Positions 56,411-63,781 of a DNA stretch of 64,000 bases are shown here, piece by piece. Made by a program: the position numbers and the translations under genes. A model generated the notes under the pieces. That model saw only the letters and a program-made list of their open reading frames with translations, searched no databases and had not been told where the DNA came from. The DNA is from Segetibacter koreensis DSM 18137 (GTDB taxonomy: Bacteria > Bacteroidota > Bacteroidia > Chitinophagales > Chitinophagaceae), in assembly GCF_000374045.1 (NCBI RefSeq), contig NZ_KB893330.1, forward strand, positions 25,652-89,651. The letters are read 5' to 3'. Positions within the stretch are counted from its first letter, which is position 1. Each line of letters opens with the position of its first letter.

Positions 56411-57782
56411 GTGAAAAAATTTTACTACCGATTTTTAGGATATCAATCCGAGGTAGCTCTTAAGTTTGCTTTTACCATTTTCATTCTTACAATTATTTAT
56501 TTTCCTGTAACAGCACAAAACGGAAACGATAGCATTTCGTGGAGTACAGTTGCAGGCGAACCGGTCGCAACGCATGAAGTACACGGAGAAGTTGTAAAAG
56601 GTAAATTATACATTTTTGGTGGCTACGATAAAAATAAGCAACCTACATATACTCCTACCAAACGTTCTTATGTGTATGATCCTGCAGCAGATACCTGGAG
56701 TCCTATTGCTGATTTACCACATACTCCGAATGGTGCTGGCTTTGGTGGCATCACGCATGTAGGTCTTGCGACTGACGGAACTGATATTTATTTTGCAGCG
56801 GTTACACCTCCAATTCTGATGGTACCGGCCAGTTGTTTGGGACAAAAGAGGCCTGGAAGTACGACGTCTCTACTGATACTTATTCTAAACTTCCTGACTT
56901 GCCCGAGCCTTTAGCTGCAGGGCAGCTGCAGTACTTAGGTGGGAAAATACATTATATGGGTGGGGCAAATTTGTTGAGAGAAGATGTAGGAGTTCATTAT
57001 GCTTTAGATCTGAATAATCTATCTGCGGGTTGGGTTGCGTTAGCTCCGCTTAACAATCCCCGTAATCACCCCGGTTCTGCTGTTTATAATGGAAAAATAT
57101 ATTTTATAGGAGGGGCGCATAACCAGGATGATAATGCTATTACCCAGAAAACTGTAGAGGTGTACCATTCGGACACTGATACCTGGACGGCTGCCGCCGA
57201 TATGCCTGTAGCACGCGATCATATTTCTTCTTCAGTAGCTGTCATAGGATCGAGGATACTTGTGTTGGGAGGTGAAACGTCTCACAATGTAAGGAGCAAA
57301 CTTGTCTCTGCTTATTCACCGGCAACTGATAGCTGGACTGAGCTTCCCCCCTTACCTGAGACAAATCTGCGGGCTTGGCTGCAGTAATAGACAGCAACAT
57401 TTATTATACAGGTGGAAATTTTTCTACCAGAACATATAAAGGAACCCTTGTAAGTAAAGATGTTCTTCTGTCTTCAGAACAAACTGTTGTTCAACCTCAG
57501 CAAGGTAGTACGCAAAGAATAAGAAAGCCCATTGTTTATCCTAATCCTGTTCAGGGGAATTTGAATATAAGACTCCCACTTACCTACAAGGGAAATTTTA
57601 ATTTTATAATTACAGATCAAACAGGACGAAGTTATCATCTTGGCAATAAAAAAATATATCAGGGAGCATCAGAGGCAAATTATGATATTTCAAAACTTTC
57701 ATTACCGCGAGGTGTGTATTTTTTAAAAATAAGTTCAAATACAAAAAATGATGAAGTTAAATTGGTAATAGGAAACAAGTAA
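56411..57782 (+). pseudogene. Kelch-repeat T9SS protein broken by two frameshifts
   Basis: Three consecutive frames join into one protein. The first has a signal (FAFTIFILTIIYFPVTAQ) and the first Kelch blades (GKLYIFGGYDKNKQPTYTP, YVYDPAADTWSPIADLPHT). Near 56800 one G is missing in AGCGGTTAC; restoring it gives YFAAGYTSNSDGTGQLFG and continues into the second frame. Near 57370 another G is missing in CTGCGGGCTTGG; restoring it reads through to NLRGLAAVIDSNIYYTGG and the third frame. The end (KPIVYPNPVQGNLNIRLPL, RGVYFLKISSNTKNDEV) is a T9SS sorting domain. Restored length is about 457 residues. Both defects are single-base losses in G runs, so sequencing error is possible. The start is a GTG. 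Confidence 0.85.
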
Positions 57783-57875
57783 TTTATGGTCGGTATTTAG
57801 TTTACCATATGGTAAACTTGAAGAAGAGTTATTTTTAAAAGATTTTATTCCAATAATTTAGTATTCCCGCCCAGG

Positions 57876-57906
57876 AAAAAACAGCCAGCAAACAGGCTGT
57901 TTTTTT
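57876..57906 (+). terminator. Terminator of the Kelch gene
   Basis: AAAAACAGCC (57877-57886) pairs with GGCTGTTTTT (57895-57904), followed by more T, a classic intrinsic terminator shape. Confidence 0.85.
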
Positions 57907-58066
57907 GTTTATCATGAATTTAACGGAAGAAATACGATTCATCTACAGGAAAACGTATAACATCTGTAGCAGATCAATAAGCATTTTGAAAAATACTTGT
58001 CTTAATAACGTACCTGTATTCTCTACTTTCACATTACTTTTATCGAATAAATTTTAGCTAGAGCCT

Positions 58067-59476
58067 ATGAGTACTTCTCAATTAAACAGATCACTGGGAC
58101 TGCGGTTAGTAATTGTGGTTGTTGTAGGAAATATAATTGGCTCGGGGGTATACAAAAAAGTTGCTCCAATGGCAGCTGAATTACATTCATCAGGATGGGT
58201 ATTAGTCTGTTGGATTCTTGGCGGCATTATTACTTTATTTGGCGCTTTAAGCAACGCCGAGGTAGCGGGCTTACTTGCCGATACTGGTGGAGAATACGCT
58301 TATTATAAAAAAATTTATAATCGCTTTTTTGCTTTTCTTTTTGGTTGGTCTTTATTTGCAGTGATACAAACAGCAGGTATTTCTTCTTTGGCTTACGTTT
58401 TTGCACAATCGTTTAACAGCATTGTTTCAGTTCCCCCTTTGCTACCTTCATTAGCAACATTCAGCATAGGCGGCATCTTCTACCCTTTTGCAGATTTTAA
58501 TGTAAAGCTTACTGCTATTATACTTATAATCATTCTTACCTGGATAAATACCAAAGGTATAAAAACGGGCGCAGGAGTTAGCACGGCTATATTGCTTTTA
58601 GTATTTGGCGGCATCTTAATTATAGTTGGGGGAGCTGTCGGCTCGGGACATCTTAATGTAAGCCACAGTTTTGATATGAGTACGACAAATAATTCGCCTG
58701 TTACAATTAGTGCGGTATTTACTGCTATGCTTGCCGCTTTCTGGGGTTACCAGGGATGGGCATCTGTAGGTTATGTAGGTGGAGAAATCAAAGATCCTAA
58801 AAAGAATATTCCAAAGGGAATTTCGCTCGGCGTATTTATAATTCTAGGGTTATATATGCTGGTAAATGCAACCTACCTGTCCGTATTATCTATACCTGCT
58901 CTTGAAGAAATATACCATTCAGGAAACAAGATAGCTGCAGTGGAAGCTGTACGAAGTTTCTGGGGACAAAAAGGCGCTTTATTTATATCTGTTCTTATTC
59001 TTATTACAACACTCGGCTGTACCAATGCGACCATATTGGTCAGCTGTCGCACATATTTTGCAATGGCTAGAGAAGGACTGTTTTTTAAAAAGGTTGCTAC
59101 GTTAAATGATGCTCATACTCCTGCTAATTCATTACTGTTTCAATGTGTATGGGCTTGCTTGCTGGTACTTTCGGGTACTTTCGACCAGCTTACAGATATG
59201 ATTATTTTTGCCGTTTTTATTTATTACGGAGCTACTACATTAGGTGTTTTTATACTGCGCAGAAAAATGCCCGATGCCCCGCGTCCATATAAGGTATGGG
59301 GATATCCTCTTGTGCCTGCTATTGTAATTTTGTTTTGCGCGGTCCTTATAGTCAATACCATTTTTTCCCGTCCGCGTGAGGCAGCAATTGGAGTGGTTCT
59401 CATGCTTACAGGAGTGCCAGTGTATATATGGTTTAAGAAAAAAAATAAAGCAATAATAAATAAAGTACAGTACTAA
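58067..59476 (+). CDS. APC-family amino acid permease
   Basis: A 469-residue inner-membrane transporter with about 12 hydrophobic spans. The opening LVIVVVVGNIIGSGVYKKVA is the unwound helix 1 (GNIIGSG) that binds the amino acid carboxylate in the APC fold. GGEYAYYKKIYNRFFAFLFG and AFWGYQGWASVGYVGGEIKD are further family marks. It is close to the LAT/YfnA subgroup. The substrate is an amino acid or polyamine, unresolved. It is monocistronic. The hscB gene starts 114 bases later with its own promoter-like element. Confidence 0.9.
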   Translation: MSTSQLNRSLGLRLVIVVVVGNIIGSGVYKKVAPMAAELHSSGWVLVCWILGGIITLFGALSNAEVAGLLADTGGEYAYYKKIYNRFFAFLFGWSLFAVIQTAGISSLAYVFAQSFNSIVSVPPLLPSLATFSIGGIFYPFADFNVKLTAIILIIILTWINTKGIKTGAGVSTAILLLVFGGILIIVGGAVGSGHLNVSHSFDMSTTNNSPVTISAVFTAMLAAFWGYQGWASVGYVGGEIKDPKKNIPKGISLGVFIILGLYMLVNATYLSVLSIPALEEIYHSGNKIAAVEAVRSFWGQKGALFISVLILITTLGCTNATILVSCRTYFAMAREGLFFKKVATLNDAHTPANSLLFQCVWACLLVLSGTFDQLTDMIIFAVFIYYGATTLGVFILRRKMPDAPRPYKVWGYPLVPAIVILFCAVLIVNTIFSRPREAAIGVVLMLTGVPVYIWFKKKNKAIINKVQY

Positions 59477-59558
59477 TCTATAAAATACGTAACGGAGCAA
59501 AAACATCATTTTCATATAATTACTATTTGGATTTTGAAAAGTAAAAGAGGTTAAATTT

Positions 59559-59566
59559 TACCTTTA
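59559..59566 (+). promoter_or_regulatory. Likely -7 element of hscB
   Basis: TACCTTTA matches seven of eight bases of TAnnTTTG and lies 24 bases before the start. A TTG at 59534-59536 is 22 bases upstream, close to the usual spacing. Confidence 0.4.
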
Positions 59567-59590
59567 GCGCTTCCGGTTACTAAAATTGAA

Positions 59591-60103
59591 ATGATGAACT
59601 ATTTTGAATTATACAATTTACCTGTTTCTTTTATACCTGATATGCAGCAGGTAAAGCAAAAATTTTATGAGCTTAGCCGGAAGTATCATCCGGATTTTTA
59701 TACAAACGAAAATGAATTTGAGCAAGCAGACTCCCTTGAAATATCGTCAGAGATAAACAAAGCCTATAAAGTTTTTCAAAATAAAGATGAAACAATCAAA
59801 TATGTTTTGCAATTGAAAGAATTGTTGGAAGACGAAGAGAAGTACCAGTTGTCCTCAGACTTTTTAATGGAGATGATGGAACTGAATGAGCTGTTAACTG
59901 AGTCAAAAATGGGAGAAGATCCGGCAGCAATAGCAGCAATAAAAAAAATAATTGAAAATCAGCAAAAAGATATCTATGCACCGGTAAAGGATATTGTCGA
60001 AGGATATGAAGAAGGCAAAACAACAAATAAAGAACTGCTTAAGGTGAAAGAATATTATTTCAAGAAAAAATATCTGAACAGGATTTTGGCTGCTATGATA
60101 TGA
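59591..60103 (+). CDS. hscB: Fe-S assembly co-chaperone HscB
   Basis: A 170-residue J-domain protein that brings the Fe-S scaffold IscU to its Hsp70 partner. The J-domain spans about 3-75 with His33-Pro34-Asp35 in SRKYHPDFY and FYELSRKYHPDFYTN. The C-terminal three-helix domain (about 90-165: FLMEMMELNELLTES, YYFKKKYLNRILAAM) carries the expected MEMMELNE segment for scaffold binding. The start may be either of two adjacent ATG codons (59591 or 59594). hscA and iscU are not next to it. Confidence 0.92.
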   Translation: MMNYFELYNLPVSFIPDMQQVKQKFYELSRKYHPDFYTNENEFEQADSLEISSEINKAYKVFQNKDETIKYVLQLKELLEDEEKYQLSSDFLMEMMELNELLTESKMGEDPAAIAAIKKIIENQQKDIYAPVKDIVEGYEEGKTTNKELLKVKEYYFKKKYLNRILAAMI

Positions 60104-60183
60104 TGCATTAATATTGCAGCCCTAATTCAATGTAATCATATTTTCATCATGTGGTTTGTTGAAATAAGAAAGGATGATTTAAA

Positions 60184-60267
60184 GCCCGGGTGGCGGAATT
60201 GGTAGACGCAGCAGACTCAAAATCTGCCGTTCGCAAGGATGTGCTGGTTCGATTCCAGTCCCGGGCA
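60184..60267 (+). tRNA. tRNA-Leu (anticodon CAA)
   Basis: The acceptor stem GCCCGGG (60184-60190) pairs with CCCGGGC (60260-60266), with discriminator A at 60267. The anticodon stem GCAGA/TCTGC encloses the loop CTCAAAA, giving anticodon CAA for UUG. A long variable arm and the T arm GGTTCGATTCC complete a class II tRNA. The 3' CCA is not encoded. The gene is followed by an integrase remnant. Confidence 0.95.
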
Positions 60268-60273
60268 CTTTAT

Positions 60274-60314
60274 AACCCTTGTACTTCATTAATTACTATT
60301 GATTTACAAGGGTT
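60274..60314. repeat. Inverted repeat just after tRNA-Leu
   Basis: AACCCTTGTA (60274-60283) and TACAAGGGTT (60305-60314) are perfect 10-base arms around 21 bases. It could be the tRNA terminator or part of an attachment site of the element that inserted here. No second copy of the tRNA end was found in the window. Confidence 0.5.
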
Positions 60315-60420
60315 TATCATTTTAAGTCGTCCGCTTTTTTTCTCTGTTTTCCCGCTTTTCCCGTTTTTTCTGACAAACTTTTGACTACCAGATTGACCCA
60401 CATTTTTATATATTTGTTTT

Positions 60421-61050
60421 ATGAATGTAAACATAATTCAAAAAGTATCACGGGATAAGCAAAAAGTGTGGTATTCCCTTGAATGGGGAAGATCTACAGG
60501 ACAAAGAAAATCAACCGGGTATTTACATGGGTGAAGCCGAAAAATCAGGTAGAAAAAATCACAATAAAGAGGCTTTTATCATTCTTCAAAGCAAGCTGTC
60601 ACAACTTATACTGGCGGTCAAGCAATAAATTCAGGCTACACGCCTCAACATAAAATAAAAACTAATTTTCTAGACTACTATTCTGAATACATCAAATTGA
60701 ATCGAAAAGCTGGTAATCGACATTTAGAAACTAGTCTTGCTGCTTTTAAAACATATCTAAAAAAGGATTTCATCTCGGCTATTGATATTACAGAAAACTT
60801 ATGCGAAGGTTTTCGAGACTACCTACTAAAAAAATATAATGGAGAAACTCCTGCTAATTACTTCATGCGTTTTAAAAGGGTTTTAAAAGCCGCAAAAAAA
60901 GATGGATACTTTAGAAACAACTCATCAGAAGATGTAGTGGCTAAGTCCAACAAAAACAAACAGATAAAAGAGATTTTGACGGAAGATGATTATATAAAGC
61001 TCATGAACATGCCGTCTAAAGAAGCCATTAAGAAGCTCCCTCGGTTATAG
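60421..61050 (+). pseudogene. Tyrosine recombinase (phage-type integrase) remnant, frameshifted and truncated
   Basis: The start MNVNIIQKVSRDKQKVWYSL and GRSTGQRKSTGY match the Arm-binding domain of Bacteroidota tyrosine recombinases. A one-base loss near 60520 shifts into FTWVKPKNQVEKNHNKEAF, and another near 60615 shifts to QAINSGYTPQHKIKTNF. The core-binding domain follows intact (FISAIDITENLCEGFRDYLL, ETPANYFMRFKRVLKAAKKD). The protein then ends after EDDYIKLMNMPSK, before the catalytic domain with its Arg, His and Tyr. It is therefore dead and about half length. It begins 154 bases after tRNA-Leu, the usual place for such an element. Confidence 0.85.
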
Positions 61051-61051
61051 T

Positions 61052-61285
61052 TTAAGCTTCTTTATCGTGTCTCCGTATGTATTCAGTAGGTGCTGCTGAC
61101 AATATAAGATCAAGCTCTTCCCTTTTGTAGTATCCGTTGTTATTTTTGAAGATGCCATACTCCTCACATTTTTTCGCGAGCTGAGTACGACCCAGGTTAC
61201 AATAAATCATAGCTTCTTCTGGCGTAAGACAGGGTTCGTAACATATTGCAACCGCCTTCATTACTGCCTTGTCATTATACTTCAT
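61052..61285 (-). CDS. Excisionase-like helix-turn-helix protein
   Basis: A 77-residue protein facing the integrase remnant, with their stops almost touching. The middle (CLTPEEAMIYCNLGRTQLAKKC) is a MerR/excisionase-type helix-turn-helix, followed by the wing-like EYGIFKNNNGYYKREELDLI. Such proteins act as recombination directionality factors or small regulators in integrative elements. Operator-like palindromes lie 70-118 bases upstream of its start. It could be a live remnant of an otherwise decayed element. Confidence 0.6.
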   Translation of the reverse strand: MKYNDKAVMKAVAICYEPCLTPEEAMIYCNLGRTQLAKKCEEYGIFKNNNGYYKREELDLILSAAPTEYIRRHDKEA

Positions 61286-61354
61286 CGTATCTCACTCACT
61301 TTAAAATTTCTCATCAAATCATCGCTAGGCGTGTTCTTTATTGGGCCAATATTC

Positions 61355-61403
61355 GTTCAAATTTACTTTCTACTTTTATATATTTCCTGTTCAAAATTTG
61401 AAC
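61355..61403. promoter_or_regulatory. Paired operator-like sites upstream of the HTH gene
   Basis: GTTCAAATTTAC (61355-61366) and the perfect palindrome GTTCAAAATTTGAAC (61389-61403) share the GTTCAAA half-site, 34 bases apart from start to start. They are possible binding sites for the excisionase-like protein itself. Confidence 0.45.
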
Positions 61404-61890
61404 ATGATTGAAACGCAATAGGCACTTGTGCCCCTTGTCCTTACTTAGAAAGAGAAAGAATTAGCTTTTAATTCTAAGCGCGAAATCAATAAAGTCTCCT
61501 GCCATTGCCTTTTTATAGAAGATTTTATAGAATCTAGTTCAGTGAAGTGTGGTAATAGATTGATGATGTTTTGAAAAACGAGTTTCGCAGTGCGTAGTAG
61601 TTATGTTCCCAGCGAAGCCTTTTTTCGATTTTTTCAAGTCGTTCATGCTAAGTGTCAACATATTTATTCGCTGTTCCATTGTTTTATCGTTTTTGTTTGA
61701 AAGTATATTATTAATTAAATATTGACATCAGATGTATTTACCAAATCATACAAATGCAGTCTTATATTGTAATGTGATTAGGGTTGCAACTTACGGTTGA
61801 CCGCTTCTGAAGGCAGGGCAATTGGGTGTTTCGTTTCACTTGCTTGCTGTTGCTCAACAGAAATAGTTTGTTGAAAACACATTTTTCAGA

Positions 61891-61907
61891 TGTTGTGCGT
61901 TCGTGCT
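61891..61907. repeat. 17-base repeat, copy 1 (3' of the Dabb gene)
   Basis: TGTTGTGCGTTCGTGCT occurs here and again at 63765-63781. Both copies sit at the 3' end of minus-strand genes, which suggests a shared element. Confidence 0.6.
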
Positions 61908-61918
61908 TGTATGCAGGA

Positions 61919-62311
61919 CTATTTATTAACGAAATAATCGGTAGCACTGACACTTTCAATGTAATCTGCCGCAAGTTTGATATGCGTTTGGTGCTGAGGA
62001 GAAGCACCATAGCTTGCTTCATCTTTTTTATTTGCAAAAGCTATCATGTAAATATGTTTAACATGTGATGTATCACGTTCCTCCGAACCAATGCCCCATT
62101 CAAAGCCCCTTACCATATTTAATTTTGCAAGATTCTTAAAAGAATTGTCAATCGCTTGCATCTGTTCATCAGACGTTCCTGGCTTAAACGTTACAACCAC
62201 TATGTGTCTTAGCAAATTTCCGGCCTCACTTTTTCTTTGAGCCCAAACGCTGTTTATTATGCAAAAAATGCTCAATGTGCTAAGTAAGATAGTCCTGTAA
62301 AGTAATTTCAT
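61919..62311 (-). CDS. Exported Dabb-family (stress-responsive alpha/beta barrel) protein
   Basis: A 130-residue protein with a signal peptide (ILLSTLSIFCIINSVWAQ) and a Dabb domain (LLRHIVVVTFKPGTSDEQMQ, FEWGIGSEERDTSHVKHIYM, HIKLAADYIESVSATDYFV). Dabb domains form dimeric ferredoxin-like barrels. Several are enzymes (for example olivetolic acid cyclase in plants) but most bacterial ones are uncharacterised. It has a promoter-like TAACTTTG 40 bases upstream. A 17-base repeat lies 12 bases beyond its stop. Confidence 0.87.
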   Translation of the reverse strand: MKLLYRTILLSTLSIFCIINSVWAQRKSEAGNLLRHIVVVTFKPGTSDEQMQAIDNSFKNLAKLNMVRGFEWGIGSEERDTSHVKHIYMIAFANKKDEASYGASPQHQTHIKLAADYIESVSATDYFVNK

Positions 62312-62350
62312 ACTGTGATGATTAGAAGTGTTTGTTATTATTCCTTAAAT

Positions 62351-62358
62351 CAAAGTTA
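62351..62358 (-). promoter_or_regulatory. -7 element of the Dabb gene
   Basis: On the minus strand the sequence is TAACTTTG, an exact TAnnTTTG match 40 bases before the start. A close relative, CCTAACTTGC, lies upstream of the RibD-like gene (minus strand, near 63207). Confidence 0.45.
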
Positions 62359-62554
62359 GGTGCCGTTAATCAAGGCAGAGTGTAATTTAACTCTACAGCT
62401 TTATCAGCATTAACGCACAGCGGATAAGGGTTTGTTTGATGCGACTGATTTTTAGCACTAAAGTTCAATAGAACTCCAAATCTTCGTTTTCGCACAAAGT
62501 TTCATAGAAGCACTTCAGGCGCGATACCGCCAAACCGATATTAGTAGTTTGTTG

Positions 62555-63127
62555 TTATTGTCTGTCCGCTGTGTAATTCAGTTCAGTTACCCCGGAAGTA
62601 AATTGTCGTATTGTCAATAGATTGAGTTTTATTTTGTCTTTGACGTCTGCAAACAATGGAATGCCCCGCCCAAGAATAATTGGATTAACAAATAGCCAGT
62701 AGCCGTCAATTAAGTTCAGTTGAATAAGTGAATGTGTTGCTGTCGGGCTACCGAAAACCAGGATCTCACTCCCTTCCCCTTGTTTTATTTCATTTATTTC
62801 GTTTGAAAGGTTGTCGCTGATAATTGTTGTATCCGCCAAACTTGCACCTTTCATTGTTTTTGATAAAACAAGTTTATGAGCCTTGTTATACCACTTTGAA
62901 TGTTCGACGTCGTGTTTGGATGCTCCAGGTTCGTCTCCAGCATTAGGCCAGTAATTTTGCATCATCTCATAGGTTACTCGTCCATATAATGCAGTATCAG
63001 TTTTGCTTATCCGTTCGCCAACATGATCAAAAATTTCTTCATCAACTTTAATCCAGTTCATTTCTCCGTTCGGTCCTGCAACAAAACCATCAAGCGATAT
63101 GTGCATAAATGAAATTAATTTCCTCAT
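62555..63127 (-). CDS. RibD C-terminal/dihydrofolate reductase-family protein
   Basis: A 190-residue reductase-like protein. MRKLISFMHISLDGFVAGPN and EMNWIKVDEEIFDHVGERIS form the opening. Then TALYGRVTYEMMQNYWP, SEILVFGSPTATHSLIQLNL and DGYWLFVNPIILGRGIPLF match the RibD_C/DHFR-like fold. It probably uses NADPH, but the substrate is unknown: no riboflavin or folate gene is near. It lies in the sparse, cassette-like tail of the window. Confidence 0.9.
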   Translation of the reverse strand: MRKLISFMHISLDGFVAGPNGEMNWIKVDEEIFDHVGERISKTDTALYGRVTYEMMQNYWPNAGDEPGASKHDVEHSKWYNKAHKLVLSKTMKGASLADTTIISDNLSNEINEIKQGEGSEILVFGSPTATHSLIQLNLIDGYWLFVNPIILGRGIPLFADVKDKIKLNLLTIRQFTSGVTELNYTADRQ

Positions 63128-63779
63128 ACATTTCTATTTTTTATTGTGTCTATGATTTATTACTGTCGTTTTACAATTGCGACTGACGTTTTACAACGAG
63201 CTGCAAGTTAGGCCCAGTTCATGCGTAAGATTAAACGTAGTGATTAGTTTTCATTTCCTGCAACTTTCTTTTTCTTTTCTGCTTGAGGAACCCGTAGATG
63301 GTGGACGGATTGTAAGAAATACCTCCTACTACCATGTTCCAGATGATGACCGCCACCTTTTCGGGCTGTGGCGGATATGGCTGCCGCTCTTCCTCTTTGA
63401 AAGCAAATGCGCCAAAAGAAGTTGGTAAGATGGATGTCTTTAAGGTTGCCAACGACATTCGCCGTGTTTTAAGGGCAATCTGTGATTTAGCCAAGCCTCT
63501 TCAATAAAGAAATAAGGCTTGTCTGACGATTGTATGAATTTCATAAGGTGTCCGATAAGGTGTCCGATAAGGTGGCATACAAAGGCAATTGGCTTTCTGC
63601 GTGCTGATATTCTGTGGTTTGTCAGCCCGGAACCAGCTGAGTAAAGTTATTAAAGGTGATGTTGTATTCTGAATGCTAGACTTTTTTAATTCAGCCCGAA
63701 CTGTAACTGATTATCGATAAGTCGATGAGTATATATTCTTCAACCAGCATAGCAAATAACTCCCTGTTGTGCGTTCGTG
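63128..63779. other. 652-base region with a low-confidence ORF and a tandem repeat
   Basis: An 87-codon frame on the minus strand (63231-63494) starts with TTG and ends in IIWNMVVGGISYNPSTIYGF and KQKRKRKLQEMK. That vaguely resembles the C-terminus of Bacteroidota transposases, but I cannot name a family. A tandem 12-base repeat is at 63543-63574 and a 17-base repeat at 63765-63781. Nothing else is supported. Confidence 0.35.
63543..63574. repeat. Tandem 12-base repeat, 2.7 copies
   Basis: ATAAGGTGTCCG occurs at 63543-63554 and 63555-63566, followed by the partial copy ATAAGGTG. It is a short direct duplication in non-coding DNA. Confidence 0.8.
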
Positions 63780-63781
63780 CT
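63765..63781. repeat. 17-base repeat, copy 2 (3' of the cupin gene)
   Basis: TGTTGTGCGTTCGTGCT is identical to the copy at 61891-61907. This copy overlaps the stop codon of the cupin gene. Confidence 0.65.

Larger units (their letters stand above)
61286..61918. other. 633-base region behind the element remnant, with operator-like palindromes
   Basis: No gene is recognised. GTTCAAAATTTGAAC at 61389-61403 is a perfect 7-base-arm palindrome. A related GTTCAAATTTAC is at 61355-61366, giving two sites upstream of the HTH gene. The far end carries a 17-base repeat described separately. Composition and lack of coding suggest decayed element DNA. Confidence 0.5.

Noticed and set aside
63177..63428. 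83-codon plus-strand frame in the tail region
   Set aside because: It is antisense to another weak frame and shows no family features.
61891..63781. Integron attC sites
   Set aside because: GTTAGGT and GTTAGGC were seen upstream of two genes, but the matching RYYYAAC arm was not found in the expected upstream range, and one of the motifs is part of a promoter. No integron integrase is present.
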